Of a DNA stretch of 64,000 nt, positions 18,220-28,110 are shown piece by piece; positions within the stretch are counted from its first letter, which is position 1; each line of letters begins with the position of its first letter. Origin of the DNA: Granulicatella elegans ATCC 700633 (GTDB lineage Bacteria; Bacillota; Bacilli; Lactobacillales; Aerococcaceae). The DNA is taken from assembly GCF_000162475.2 (NCBI RefSeq), contig NZ_KI391971.1, forward strand, positions 480,725 through 544,724. The letters run 5' to 3'. The position numbers were made by a program, and so were the translations under genes. The notes under the pieces were generated by a model that saw nothing but the letters and a program-made list of their open reading frames with translations, ran no database searches and was not told where the DNA came from.

Positions 18220-18288
18220 AGTATACCACAAGTTTAAAGTGTGTAAACAAGTCTTTCTTTTGAACTGTGTTAATCATTAGACTATAAC
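18220..18288. promoter_or_regulatory. Divergent promoters: exporter (-) and pta (+)
   Basis: On the minus strand TTTACA (18242-18247) is 16 bp from TATACT (18220-18225), with a TGG extended -10. On the plus strand TTGAAC (18260-18265) is 17 bp from TATAAC (18283-18288). The pta leader of about 95 nt contains an imperfect palindrome (18301-18326, TTGAAG...ATATTCAA) whose role is unknown. Confidence 0.6.
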
Positions 18289-18392
18289 AGATATGAAAAT
18301 TTGAAGAATATTCTTTTAATATTCAACTTAGTACTGTTTTTTAGAAGGAATTTGTTGTATCATAGTGATAGAAAATAATTGGAGGGATAGTT

Positions 18393-19376
18393 GTGGAACT
18401 ATTTGAAGAATTGTCAGGCAAGATTAAAGGGAAAGGATTAAAAATTGTTTTCCCAGAAGGAAGCGAACCTCGTATTTTAGGTGCTGTTGTACGTTTGAAA
18501 GCAGATGAATTATGTCATCCTATTTTATTAGGTAAAAAAGATGAAATTGAAGAAGTAGCGCAAAGACGTGGATTTAATTTACATGATATTACTGTTATTG
18601 ATCCAGAAACTTATGAAAACTTTGATGCAGTAGTAGAAAGTTTTGTAGAACGTCGTAAAGGAAAGGCTACTCCAGAAGCTGCTCGTGAATTATTAAAAGA
18701 TGTGACTTATTTTGGAACAATGATGGTACATATGGGATTAGCAGATGGTTTAGTATCTGGTGCAGTTCACTCTACTGGAGACACTGTACGTCCAGCTTTA
18801 CAAATTATTAAAACAAAACCAGGTGTATCACGCACAAGTGGTGCATTTATCATGATTAATAGTGATAAATCTAAGAAATATTTATTCTCTGATTGCGCTA
18901 TTAACATTAATCCAAATGCGCAAGAATTAGCTGAAATTGCTGTTGAATCAGCTAAAACTGCAGAATTATTTGGGATTGAACCAAATGTTGCTTTATTAAG
19001 TTTCTCAACTAAAGGTTCTGCAAAATCTGAGGAAGCATTAAAAGTAGCAGAAGCTGCTCGTATTGCGAAAGAATTAGCTCCTAATTACAATATTGATGGA
19101 GAATTACAATTTGATGCTGCATTTGTTCCAAGTGTTGGTAAACAAAAAGCTCCAGATTCACCAGTTGCAGGGGAAGCTACAGTATTTGTATTCCCTGAAA
19201 TTCAATCAGGAAATATTGGTTATAAAATTGCACAACGTTTCGGTAACTTTGAAGCAATTGGACCAATCTTACAAGGATTAAACAAACCAATTTCTGATTT
19301 ATCTCGTGGATGTAATGAAGAAGATGTTTATAAATTAGCGATCATTACAGCAAACCAAGCTTTAATGGAAGCATAA
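18393..19376 (+). CDS. pta: Phosphate acetyltransferase
   Basis: 327 residues, the short Pta/EutD form lacking the N-terminal regulatory domain. It converts acetyl-CoA and phosphate to acetyl phosphate, feeding ATP formation by acetate kinase. Visible signatures: VFPEGSEPRILGA at the N-terminus and SVGKQKAPDSPVAGEATVF (first 19 residues) near 245-265. The start is GTG at 18393 behind GGAGGG. Confidence 0.95.
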   Translation: MELFEELSGKIKGKGLKIVFPEGSEPRILGAVVRLKADELCHPILLGKKDEIEEVAQRRGFNLHDITVIDPETYENFDAVVESFVERRKGKATPEAARELLKDVTYFGTMMVHMGLADGLVSGAVHSTGDTVRPALQIIKTKPGVSRTSGAFIMINSDKSKKYLFSDCAININPNAQELAEIAVESAKTAELFGIEPNVALLSFSTKGSAKSEEALKVAEAARIAKELAPNYNIDGELQFDAAFVPSVGKQKAPDSPVAGEATVFVFPEIQSGNIGYKIAQRFGNFEAIGPILQGLNKPISDLSRGCNEEDVYKLAIITANQALMEA

Positions 19377-19391
19377 TTTAAAAAATAACGA

Positions 19392-19424
19392 AAGCATGGA
19401 ACAATCGTTTCATGCTTTTTTTGT
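19392..19424 (+). terminator. pta terminator
   Basis: AAGCATG (19392-19398) pairs with CATGCTT (19411-19417) with an inner AAC/GTT extension, followed by T7. Confidence 0.9.
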
Positions 19425-19430
19425 CGCATA

Positions 19431-19600
19431 CAGAAACCCTAGACTAAACTTTTCAAATGTAGCAACGGCGCAAGCAGCCTCGCTATTGCGAGTCTCATTG
19501 CTAAAAATTGAGCCTAAGGTCTCAATTTTTCCGGTAATAGAATCTGGTAAACCAGCTTCTATTACTACTGCTACGGGAAAAGTTTAGTCTAGGGTTTCTG
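19431..19600 (+). repeat. Structured interspersed repeat, copy A
   Basis: 170 bp bounded by a perfect 24-bp inverted repeat (19431-19454 with 19577-19600), then GTAGCA/TGCTAC (19459, 19569). Inside are GCAA...TTGC with GCAGC and TCTCA strands around the hairpin CTCGC-tatt-GCGAG, then AAAAATTGAG-cctaaggt-CTCAATTTTT, then a third hairpin (GTAATAGAA...TTCTATTAC, 19534-19566). The same plan recurs in nine other copies. I do not recognise the family. Confidence 0.9.
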
Positions 19601-19677
19601 TTATGATTGTTTCGTTTCTAAATTGTTTGTATAAGTACTTGACTAGATTTTCTGTTATGTTTCTTTCGTTTATACAT

Positions 19678-19780
19678 GTTGTTACTAAAATATTACCAAG
19701 ACTCGATTTTTAGCCAAGAGACTCGCATGGGGCTACTGGCGGCCTCACGAATAGAAAGTATTTTTACTACTTACTTTAAT
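19678..19780 (-). repeat. Structured interspersed repeat, degenerate copy B
   Basis: The minus strand reads CGCCAGTAGC...GAGTCTCTTGGCTAAAAA and GAGTCTTGGT, like the other cores, but the second half of the GAG/CTC hairpin and the third hairpin are missing. The outer arms pair only loosely. It is probably a decayed copy. With copies A and C it fills most of the 690-bp gene-free stretch between pta and polA. Confidence 0.65.
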
Positions 19781-19822
19781 TATGTTAGTAATCATGCTAC
19801 TGAAAGAACGTCAAAATCATGT

Positions 19823-19984
19823 AAAAGCAAGAAGCAAAAATATTTTATGTAGTGAAAGTAATGGAAGCCAAGGCTGGCTTCCATTACAGGTAAAATTTGA
19901 GACCAAGGCTCAAATTTTAGCCAAGAGACCCGCCAGGGGCTACTGGCGACCTCACAAACAAAAATATTTTTGCTTCTTGCTTTT
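19823..19984 (-). repeat. Structured interspersed repeat, copy C
   Basis: 162 bp bounded by a perfect 24-bp inverted repeat (19823-19846 with 19961-19984). On the minus strand the core has GCCA...TGGC with the variant strands GTAGC and TCTCT, then AAAATTTGAG-ccttggt-CTCAAATTTT, then a long third hairpin (GTAATGGAAGCCA...). An open reading frame spans it by chance. Confidence 0.88.
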
Positions 19985-20068
19985 TATTCTGTAATAGGCT
20001 ATCAATGCAAATTTTTATAAAAATATGGTACACTGAAAATAACATTGTGAAGAATTGAGGAGCTTATC

Positions 20069-22720
20069 GTGAAACAAAAATTATTACTAGTAGATGGCAG
20101 CAGCTTAGCTTTTCGTGCCTTTTATTCCATCTTAGATCTAAACCGATTTAAAAACCAAAACGGATTACACACAAACGCATTGTATTCATTCCACCGAATG
20201 TTCAAAACAATCTTAGAACAAGAAAATCCTACCCATGTATTAGTAGCTTGGGATGCAGGAAAAACAACTTTCCGTACAGAAATGTATGCAGAATACAAAG
20301 GTGGCAGAGCAAAAACACCATCAGAATTCAAAGAACAAATGCCATACTTCAACGTTTTATTAGACGCATGGGGAATCCCACATTATCGCTTAAACCAATA
20401 TGAAGCCGACGACATTATTGGAACATTAGCTTACCAAGCATCTAAAGAAGGATTTGAAGTAGTCGTTTTATCTGGAGACAAAGACTTAATTCAATTAGCA
20501 ACTCCAGAAATTACCGTTAAAATAACTACAAAAGGAGTAAGCGAATTAGTCGAATATACTCCAGCTTTTATCAACGAAAAATATGGACTAACACCAGAAC
20601 AAATTATCGACATGAAAGGACTAATGGGCGACTCATCAGATAATTACCCAGGCGTAACAAAAGTGGGTGAAAAAACCGCCATTAAATTACTTCAAGAATA
20701 CGGAAGTGTAGAAGGAATTTATGAACATGTCGAAGAAATGAAAAAAAGTAAGTTAAAAGACAATTTAATTCAAGATAAAGAATTAGCCTTTTTAAGTAAA
20801 ACATTAGCAAGAATAGACATCAATTCTCCATTAGAAATTACCGTAGCAGATACCCTTCGAAAAGAAGAAAGTATCGAAGAACTAATAGATTTTTATAAAG
20901 AAATGAGTTTCCAATCATTCCAAAAAGATTTGCTCAATAAAAAAGGTGGGCAAGTTGTTCAGGAAGAAAGTGTTGATAGTCTAAACGTTCAATGGATTGA
21001 TACTATTTCAGGAAAAGAATTGAAAGATGCAACAACGGTTCATTTTGAATCATTTGATAACAACTATCATATTGCTCCAGTCTTAGCAGTCGCATTCGGA
21101 ACGGAAAAACAAGTGTATGTTACTTCTATTGAATCAGCTGTTCAGTCTGAAGCATTTAAACAATGGTTAGCAGATGAAACCATTGAGAAAACGATGTTTG
21201 ATACGAAAGCAATGAAAGTATTCGCAAACCGTTTTGGGTTAACAGTAGCAGGAGCAACATATGATGTGTCTCTATTAGCCTATCTAGTGGATGCCAATGA
21301 AATAGTCAATGAAATTTATGACGTAGCGAAACGATTTGGTATTTCATTATTGAAGACCGATGAAGAAGTATATGGAAAAGGCGTTAAAATAAAAGTTCCA
21401 GAAGAAAAAGAAGTATTTTGGAATCATTTAGCTGCAAAAATTTATGTATTAGCGACTGCTCCGAAACGTTTATTAAAACAATTGGATGAAAATGAACAAG
21501 CTCAGTTATATTGGGAAATGGAATTACCGTTGAGTGATATATTAGCTCGTATGGAAATTCAAGGGATTCGAGTAGATCAGAATCGTCTAATCGAAATGGG
21601 ACTACAGTTTGAAGAACGATTAAAAGAAATTGAACAAACAATTTATGAATTAGCAGGAGAGGAATTTAATATTAATTCTCCAAAACAGTTGGGTGTTATT
21701 TTGTTTGAGAAAATGAATTTACCAGTCATTAAGAAAACAAAAACGGGATATTCGACAGCAGTCGATGTATTAGAAAAGCTAGCTTCCCAATCTCCAATTG
21801 TTGAGTGCATTTTAGAATATCGACAATTAGCAAAATTAAATTCAACATATGTTGAAGGATTACAAACTTATATTGATGAAAAAGGTAAAATTCATACACG
21901 TTTCGTACAAAACTTAACGCAAACAGGTCGTCTAAGTTCTCAAGATCCAAACTTACAAAATATTCCAATTCGTACAGAAGAAGGACGACAAGTTCGTTCA
22001 GCATTTTTACCAAGTCATCCTGAATGGAAACTACTTTCCAGTGACTACTCACAAATTGAGTTACGTGTATTAGCACATATGGCAAATGATGTGCATATGA
22101 TTGAAGCATTTAAAAATAATATAGATATTCACACGAATACAGCGATGCGTGTATTTGGAATACAAAATCCTGAAGAAGTGACAAGTAGTATGAGAAGACA
22201 GGCGAAGGCTGTTAACTTTGGAATTGTGTATGGAATTAGTGATTATGGGCTCTCTCAAAATCTGAATATTCCACGTAAAAAAGCCAAAGAATTTATTGAT
22301 CGCTATTTAGAAGAATTCCAAGGAGTCAAAGACTATATGGAAACTATTGTAGCGGAAGCACGTCAAAATGATTATGTAGAAACATTGTTCCATCGCCGTC
22401 GTTATTTACCAGAAATTCATTCGAGCAATTTTAACATTCGTTCATTTGCAGAAAGAACAGCGATGAATTCACCGATTCAAGGAACTGCTGCAGACATCTT
22501 AAAAGTAGCCATGATTGAGTTAGATAGAGAGTTGACAGAACGAAATTTCCAAGCAAAATTATTATTACAAGTACACGATGAATTAATTTTTGAAGTACCA
22601 GAAGAAGAAGTTGAAAGTTTACAAAGCTTAGTAGAAGAAGTCATGGAAAATGCGGTAAGCTTATCTGTGCCATTAAAAGCAGATAGTAATATTGGTAATA
22701 ACTGGTATGAAGCAAAATAA
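20069..22720 (+). CDS. polA: DNA polymerase I
   Basis: 883 residues. Domains in order: 5'-3' exonuclease (1-290; [18 protein letters not shown]), a degenerate 3'-5' exonuclease domain (about 300-470) in which the catalytic D-x-E appears lost (VHFESF), and family A polymerase (about 480-883; [35 protein letters not shown]). It processes Okazaki fragments and fills repair gaps. The start is GTG at 20069 after TTGAGGAG. A TGG-extended -10 (TACACT) ends near 20033. Confidence 0.97.
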   Translation: MKQKLLLVDGSSLAFRAFYSILDLNRFKNQNGLHTNALYSFHRMFKTILEQENPTHVLVAWDAGKTTFRTEMYAEYKGGRAKTPSEFKEQMPYFNVLLDAWGIPHYRLNQYEADDIIGTLAYQASKEGFEVVVLSGDKDLIQLATPEITVKITTKGVSELVEYTPAFINEKYGLTPEQIIDMKGLMGDSSDNYPGVTKVGEKTAIKLLQEYGSVEGIYEHVEEMKKSKLKDNLIQDKELAFLSKTLARIDINSPLEITVADTLRKEESIEELIDFYKEMSFQSFQKDLLNKKGGQVVQEESVDSLNVQWIDTISGKELKDATTVHFESFDNNYHIAPVLAVAFGTEKQVYVTSIESAVQSEAFKQWLADETIEKTMFDTKAMKVFANRFGLTVAGATYDVSLLAYLVDANEIVNEIYDVAKRFGISLLKTDEEVYGKGVKIKVPEEKEVFWNHLAAKIYVLATAPKRLLKQLDENEQAQLYWEMELPLSDILARMEIQGIRVDQNRLIEMGLQFEERLKEIEQTIYELAGEEFNINSPKQLGVILFEKMNLPVIKKTKTGYSTAVDVLEKLASQSPIVECILEYRQLAKLNSTYVEGLQTYIDEKGKIHTRFVQNLTQTGRLSSQDPNLQNIPIRTEEGRQVRSAFLPSHPEWKLLSSDYSQIELRVLAHMANDVHMIEAFKNNIDIHTNTAMRVFGIQNPEEVTSSMRRQAKAVNFGIVYGISDYGLSQNLNIPRKKAKEFIDRYLEEFQGVKDYMETIVAEARQNDYVETLFHRRRYLPEIHSSNFNIRSFAERTAMNSPIQGTAADILKVAMIELDRELTERNFQAKLLLQVHDELIFEVPEEEVESLQSLVEEVMENAVSLSVPLKADSNIGNNWYEAK

Positions 22721-22740
22721 AGTTGATGAGAGGAGAAACT

Positions 22741-23847
22741 ATGAAGTATAAAAGAATTGTTTTCAAAGTAGGAACAAGTTCATTAACGAATCCGGATGGA
22801 AGCTTGTCACGAGCAAAAGTTAAAGCTATTACGCAACAACTAGCTACGTTACATGAAGAAGGACATGAATTAATTTTAGTTTCTTCTGGGGCGATTGCTG
22901 CAGGGTTCTCTTCTTTAGGATTTAAAAAACGTCCAACAAAGATTGCAGATAAACAAGCTTCTGCTGCAGTGGGGCAAGGTTTATTATTAGAAGAATATAC
23001 GTCTAATTTATTAATGAAAGGCATTGTTTCAGCACAAATTTTATTAACGCAAGATGATTTTGTTGATAAACGTCGTTACAATAATGCTCATCAAGCGTTA
23101 TCTGTATTATTAACGCGTCATGCGATTCCAATTATTAATGAAAATGATACAGTGTCAATTGAAGAATTAAAAGTTGGGGATAACGATACTTTAAGTGCTC
23201 AAGTAGCTGCTATGGTCCAAGCAGATTTATTAGTCCTATTAACAGATGTTGATGGCGTATATAATGATAATCCTTCAAAAAATCCAAAGGCAAAACGATT
23301 CGATAAGATTGATGAAATTACTAAAGAATTAGTAGAAATGGCAGGTGGAGCTGGTTCTAGCAATGGAACTGGCGGAATGTATACGAAAATTAAAGCAGCA
23401 ACGATTGCGACAATGGCGGGTGTTCCAGTTTATATTTGTTCATCCTTAAAAGAACAAGCGTTGATTGAAGCAGCTCACCAAACGGTGGATGGAACGTATT
23501 TTACAGCGCAAGAAAAAGTGATGAAAACTCATAAACAATGGCTTGCTTTATATGCGAAAAGTAAAGGAAAATTAGTCGTTGATGCTGGCGCAAAACAAGC
23601 TCTACAAGAAGAAGGTAAAAGCTTATTAATCTCGGGTGTGAAAGCAGTTGAGGGAGAGTTTTATGAATCCGAAATTGTGACAGTTGTAGATGAACATTAT
23701 CAAATAATTGGAAAAGGACAAACTCGCTTAAGTAAATATGCTATTGCACAACAATTATCGAAAAATAATCGTAAAGGGATTGTCATTCATCGAGATGATT
23801 GGATGACCATTTCTGGAGAATTAGAATTATTAGAACAAGAATTTTAA
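22741..23847 (+). CDS. proB: Glutamate 5-kinase ProB
   Basis: 368 residues. An amino-acid-kinase domain ([47 protein letters not shown]) is followed by a C-terminal PUA domain (near 275-360). It catalyses the first step of proline synthesis, which proline normally inhibits. ATG 22741 follows GAGAGGAG; upstream in-frame TTG/ATG codons precede that site. It lies 20 bp after polA and heads proBAC. Confidence 0.96.
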   Translation: MKYKRIVFKVGTSSLTNPDGSLSRAKVKAITQQLATLHEEGHELILVSSGAIAAGFSSLGFKKRPTKIADKQASAAVGQGLLLEEYTSNLLMKGIVSAQILLTQDDFVDKRRYNNAHQALSVLLTRHAIPIINENDTVSIEELKVGDNDTLSAQVAAMVQADLLVLLTDVDGVYNDNPSKNPKAKRFDKIDEITKELVEMAGGAGSSNGTGGMYTKIKAATIATMAGVPVYICSSLKEQALIEAAHQTVDGTYFTAQEKVMKTHKQWLALYAKSKGKLVVDAGAKQALQEEGKSLLISGVKAVEGEFYESEIVTVVDEHYQIIGKGQTRLSKYAIAQQLSKNNRKGIVIHRDDWMTISGELELLEQEF

Positions 23848-23860
23848 GGAGGCATGCATA

Positions 23861-25105
23861 TTGACCACACAACAATTGTTAGAAACTGTGAATCAATTTA
23901 AAAAAGAAATCAATATTGCTTCAACAAAGTCAAAAAATGAAGCATTAGAAGCAATGGCGCTAGCTTTGTTAGAAGATACAGATGCTATTTTAAAAGCAAA
24001 TGCAATAGACTTAGAAAAAGCTAAGGGACATATCTCTGACGTGATGTTGGATCGTTTGAGATTGGATGAATCTAGAATCCAATCAATGGTTGAAGGTATT
24101 CAACAAGTAGCTCAATTATCAGATCCAGTTGGAGAAGTCATTGAAGAAACAGTCGGCGCACAAAATATTCAAATTAAGAAGAAAAGAGTGCCATTTGGTG
24201 TGATTGGAATTATTTATGAGAGCAGACCAAATGTTACATCAGATGCAGTAGCATTATCGATTAAGAGTGGAAATGCGGTTGTATTAAGAGGTGGCAAGGA
24301 AGCATATCAAAGTGCTTTTGCTATTGTGACAGCCTTAAAAAAAGGATTAGCCAAAACAAGTATTTCTCCAGAATGTATTCAATTAGTCAGTGATACGAGT
24401 CGAGAAAGTGCGATGGCATTAATGAAAGCAAAAGGCTATATCGATGTGTTAATTCCTCGAGGTGGAGCTGGATTAATTCGTGCAGTTATTGAAAATGCGA
24501 TTGTCCCGGTTATTGAAACAGGCACAGGAATTGTGCACATTTATATTGATAAAGATGCAGATTTAGCTAAAGCAATAAAAATAGTCAAAAATGCTAAAAT
24601 GAGTCGTCCATCTGTATGTAATGCGATGGAAGTTTGTGTGGTTCATGAAGCTATTGCACCTCAATTTTTACCATTATTAAAAGCAACTTTAGTGGACAAT
24701 CATACTCCAGCGGTTGAGTTAAGAGTGGATGAAAAAGCAGCTCAATACATTTCAGGAGTGAAAGCTCAAAAAGAAGATTTTGATACGGAGTTTTCTGATT
24801 ATATTATGGCTGTAAAAGTTGTAAGTTCGATTGAAGAAGCAGTGGGTCATATTGAAACGCATAGTACTCATCATTCCGATGCGATTATTTCAGAATCAGA
24901 TGATGCGATTGAATTCTTTACAACAAGAGTGGATAGTGCTGCGGTTTATGTGAATGCTTCTACTCGATTTACTGATGGTGGAGAATTTGGCTTGGGATGT
25001 GAAATGGGAATTTCCACTCAAAAATTACATGCTAGAGGGCCAATGGGGTTAAAAGAAATGACAACTTATAAATACATTGTGTATGGAGAAGGTCAGGTGA
25101 GATAA
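23861..25105 (+). CDS. proA: Gamma-glutamyl phosphate reductase ProA
   Basis: 414 residues, aldehyde-dehydrogenase fold. [15 protein letters not shown] and VLRGGKEA are present, as is the catalytic Cys region [12 protein letters not shown]. It reduces glutamyl phosphate to glutamate semialdehyde with NADPH. The start is TTG at 23861, placed 8 bases after AAGGAGG; the closer ATG at 23854 is out of frame. Confidence 0.96.
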   Translation: MTTQQLLETVNQFKKEINIASTKSKNEALEAMALALLEDTDAILKANAIDLEKAKGHISDVMLDRLRLDESRIQSMVEGIQQVAQLSDPVGEVIEETVGAQNIQIKKKRVPFGVIGIIYESRPNVTSDAVALSIKSGNAVVLRGGKEAYQSAFAIVTALKKGLAKTSISPECIQLVSDTSRESAMALMKAKGYIDVLIPRGGAGLIRAVIENAIVPVIETGTGIVHIYIDKDADLAKAIKIVKNAKMSRPSVCNAMEVCVVHEAIAPQFLPLLKATLVDNHTPAVELRVDEKAAQYISGVKAQKEDFDTEFSDYIMAVKVVSSIEEAVGHIETHSTHHSDAIISESDDAIEFFTTRVDSAAVYVNASTRFTDGGEFGLGCEMGISTQKLHARGPMGLKEMTTYKYIVYGEGQVR

Positions 25106-25106
25106 G

Positions 25107-25904
25107 ATGAAAACGATTGGAATCATCGGTTTAGGAAATATGGGAAGCGTCATTGCGACAATTGCGGCTAAACATGAAACTTATCAACTATTACTTGCTA
25201 ACCGTACTCATGAAAAGGCAGTAAATTTAGCAGAAAAATTAAACGCTACAGCAGTTACTAATAGACAAGTTTTTGAACAAGCAAATGTGATTTTTTTAGG
25301 AGTAAAACCAAATCAAATTCAAGAGTTATTAGAAGAAAATAAGAAGATTTTACACCAACGAGAGTCTATCCTATTGATTAGTATGGCTGCTGGAGTGACT
25401 TTAGAACAATTAGAGTCAATGACAGATACGCGTCATCGTTGGATTCGTATGATGCCAAATACACCACTACAAGTAGCAGAAGGTGTGATTAGTTTTTCTC
25501 TTGGGAAAAATGTGACTACATCGTATAAAGAGGAATTTGTTCGTTTGCTTCAAAGTGCAGGTTTACTAATAGAATTACCGGAATCTCAAATCGATGCTGC
25601 TACAGCATTAGCAGGTTGTGGCCCAGCTTTTGTTTATATCTTTATTGAAGCATTAGCAGAAGCAGGAGTGAGTATGGGCTTATCTAGAGAAGTTGCGCTG
25701 CAATTAGCGACTCAAACAGTAAAAGGATCCGCAAGTATGGTTGGTGAAACGAAGGAGCATCCAGCTATTTTAAAAGAAAAAGTTTGCAGCCCAGGAGGAT
25801 CAACAATAGCTGGAGTAATTTCATTAGAACAAACAGGATTTAGATCTAGTATCATCGAAGCGACTAGATGTGCTAAACAAAGAACAGAAGAATTAGGCAA
25901 GTAA
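25107..25904 (+). CDS. proC: Pyrroline-5-carboxylate reductase ProC
   Basis: 265 residues. The N-terminal Rossmann motif IGIIGLGNMG precedes the helical dimer domain with ALAGCGPAFVYIFIEAL and VCSPGGSTIAGV. It carries out the last step of proline synthesis. It starts 1 bp after the proA stop, so the three genes form one operon with the complete pathway from glutamate. Confidence 0.96.
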   Translation: MKTIGIIGLGNMGSVIATIAAKHETYQLLLANRTHEKAVNLAEKLNATAVTNRQVFEQANVIFLGVKPNQIQELLEENKKILHQRESILLISMAAGVTLEQLESMTDTRHRWIRMMPNTPLQVAEGVISFSLGKNVTTSYKEEFVRLLQSAGLLIELPESQIDAATALAGCGPAFVYIFIEALAEAGVSMGLSREVALQLATQTVKGSASMVGETKEHPAILKEKVCSPGGSTIAGVISLEQTGFRSSIIEATRCAKQRTEELGK

Positions 25905-25980
25905 AGAAGTTAAAATGAAATCAATTCTTACTCGATGTGAAAAAAATAGTACAAAACTATGTGTTAAATAATCATATGAA

Positions 25981-26068
25981 TTGAGTTTGTGAGATTTTTG
26001 TAGTATAATTTCTGAGTTGAAAAGAGGTTTGAGTGATGGAAATTCCATTTTTAAGCGTATTCCATCAC
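25981..26068 (+). promoter_or_regulatory. typA promoter and leader hairpin
   Basis: TTGAGT (25981-25986), 17 bp, TATAAT (26004-26009) is a near-ideal housekeeping promoter. The leader carries an exact 10-bp inverted repeat, AGTGATGGAA (26032-26041) with TTCCATCACT (26059-26068), followed by a T-rich stretch and the RBS. This could be an attenuator or a temperature-sensitive leader. Confidence 0.65.
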
Positions 26069-26097
26069 TTTCATTTTGTTACAAATTGGAGGAAAAC

Positions 26098-27948
26098 ATG
26101 AAATTAAGAAATGATATTCGTAATATTGCCATTATCGCTCACGTTGACCATGGTAAAACAACATTAGTAGACGAATTATTAAAACAATCAGAAACATTAG
26201 ATGCACGTACAGAATTATCAGAACGTGCAATGGACTCAAATGATATTGAACGTGAACGTGGTATTACGATTTTAGCAAAAAATACTGCTGTTCAATATAA
26301 AGGTACTCGTATTAACATCATGGATACACCAGGACACGCGGACTTCGGTGGAGAAGTAGAACGTATCATGAAAATGGTAGACGGTGTAGTTTTAGTTGTA
26401 GATGCTTATGAAGGAACAATGCCTCAAACACGTTTTGTATTGAAAAAAGCATTGGAACAACATTTAACACCAATCGTAGTAGTGAATAAAATCGACCGTG
26501 ACGCTGCTCGTCCAGAAGAAGTAGTCGATGAAGTATTAGAATTATTTATCGAATTAGGAGCAGATGATGATCAATTAGAATTCCCTGTAGTTTATGCTTC
26601 AGCCCTAAACGGAACTTCTAGTATGTCAGATAATCCTGCAGACCAAGAACCAACAATGGACTATTTATTCGATACAATTATTGAACATATTCCAGCACCA
26701 ATTGATAATTCAGATGAGCCTTTACAATTCCAAGTATCATTATTAGACTATAATGATTATGTAGGACGTATTGGTATCGGTCGTGTATTCCGTGGAACTG
26801 TAAAAGTTGGGGACCAAGTATCTCTATTAAAATTAGATGGAACGAAGAAAAACTTCCGTGTTACAAAATTATTTGGTTTCTTCGGCTTAAACCGTTTAGA
26901 GATCAATGAAGCAAAAGCAGGAGACTTAATCGCTGTTTCAGGAATGGAAGATATCTTCGTTGGGGAAACTGTAACACCAGTAGATGTACAAGAATCATTA
27001 CCAGTGTTACACATTGATGAACCAACATTACAAATGACATTCTTGACAAATAACTCACCATTTGCAGGACGTGAAGGAAAATACGTAACAGCACGTAAAA
27101 TCGAAGAACGTTTAATGCGTGAATTACAAACAGACGTATCTTTAAAAGTAGAACCAACGGATTCACCAGATGCATGGATTGTATCAGGGCGTGGAGAATT
27201 ACACTTATCAATTTTAATTGAAAATATGCGTCGTGAAGGATATGAATTACAAGTATCTCGTCCAGAAGTAATTATTAAAGAAATTGATGGCGTAAAATGT
27301 GAACCATTTGAACGTGTACAAATTGATACTCCAGAAGAATATATGGGTTCAATTATTGAATCATTAAGTAACCGTAAAGGTGAAATGCAAGATATGCAAC
27401 ATAGTGAAAATGGACAAGTTCGTATCGTATTCTTAGTACCAGCTCGTGGATTATTAGGATATACAACAGAGTTCTTATCAATGACTCGTGGATACGGAAT
27501 TATGAACCACACATTCGATCAATATTTACCATATATTGCTGCAAATATTGGCGGACGTAGAAATGGTGCATTAGTATCTACAGATACTGGTAAATCAACA
27601 ACTTACGGAATTATGGGTGTAGAAGACCGTGGAGTTATCTTTACTGAACCAGGTACAGAAATTTATGAAGGAATGATTGTTGGGGAACACTCTCGTGAAA
27701 ATGACTTAGCGGTTAATATTACGAAAGCAAAACAACAAACAAATATTCGTTCAGCAACGAAAGACCAAACTTCTGTGATTAAAACACCGAAGAAATTATC
27801 ATTAGAAGAATCATTAGAATTCTTATCAGATGATGAATATTGCGAAATCACACCAGAAACTATTCGTTTAAGAAAACAAATCTTAAACAAAGGTGAGCGT
27901 GAAAAAGCAAATAAACGTAAAAAACAAGCAGAAGCTGAGAATAATTAA
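26098..27948 (+). CDS. typA: Ribosome-associated GTPase TypA/BipA
   Basis: 616 residues, translational GTPase. G1 is [11 protein letters not shown]2 lies within RERGITI, G3 is DTPGHADF and G4 is NKIDR, followed by domain 2, EF-G-like domains and the BipA-specific C-terminal domain. It binds 70S ribosomes and aids 50S assembly and growth under cold or stress. The ATG at 26098 after TTGGAGG is used; longer in-frame extensions run through the leader hairpin. Confidence 0.97.
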   Translation: MKLRNDIRNIAIIAHVDHGKTTLVDELLKQSETLDARTELSERAMDSNDIERERGITILAKNTAVQYKGTRINIMDTPGHADFGGEVERIMKMVDGVVLVVDAYEGTMPQTRFVLKKALEQHLTPIVVVNKIDRDAARPEEVVDEVLELFIELGADDDQLEFPVVYASALNGTSSMSDNPADQEPTMDYLFDTIIEHIPAPIDNSDEPLQFQVSLLDYNDYVGRIGIGRVFRGTVKVGDQVSLLKLDGTKKNFRVTKLFGFFGLNRLEINEAKAGDLIAVSGMEDIFVGETVTPVDVQESLPVLHIDEPTLQMTFLTNNSPFAGREGKYVTARKIEERLMRELQTDVSLKVEPTDSPDAWIVSGRGELHLSILIENMRREGYELQVSRPEVIIKEIDGVKCEPFERVQIDTPEEYMGSIIESLSNRKGEMQDMQHSENGQVRIVFLVPARGLLGYTTEFLSMTRGYGIMNHTFDQYLPYIAANIGGRRNGALVSTDTGKSTTYGIMGVEDRGVIFTEPGTEIYEGMIVGEHSRENDLAVNITKAKQQTNIRSATKDQTSVIKTPKKLSLEESLEFLSDDEYCEITPETIRLRKQILNKGEREKANKRKKQAEAENN

Positions 27949-27964
27949 TAGTTAGAATAATTAA

Positions 27965-28001
27965 GCGTGACTTTTTGGAATGCCAAAGAGTCACGTTTTT
28001 T
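27965..28001 (+). terminator. typA terminator
   Basis: CGTGACT and AGTCACG arms (27966-27972, 27989-27995) with TTTGG/CCAAA inside, followed by T6. Confidence 0.9.
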
Positions 28002-28042
28002 GTATTTCTAAACTAAAAAAATTTCACAATAAAGGTTATCAT

Positions 28043-28070
28043 TTGTATTGTGAATATTATTTATTATAGA
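28043..28070 (+). promoter_or_regulatory. Likely promoter of the adhesin gene
   Basis: TTGTAT (28043-28048), 16 bp, TATAGA (28065-28070), 40 bp before the TTG start codon. Confidence 0.45.
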
Positions 28071-28110
28071 ATATAAATGACAACGATTTCAAAACAAGGA
28101 GGAGATATTA

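Noticed and set aside
19396-19587. 63-codon open frame across the pta terminator and repeat copy A
   Set aside because: It starts inside the terminator hairpin and its codons are simply the repeat's stems; no ribosome-binding site.
19782-19994. 70-codon open frame across repeat copy C
   Set aside because: It resembles the open frame over copy E (WRP and ETKAQ pieces) only because both translate the repeat core; the outer arms are pure inverted repeat and no RBS precedes it.
26757-27512. 251-codon minus-strand frame inside typA
   Set aside because: Antisense to a highly conserved gene; the product is Cys/Ser/Arg-rich and unlike any protein I know.
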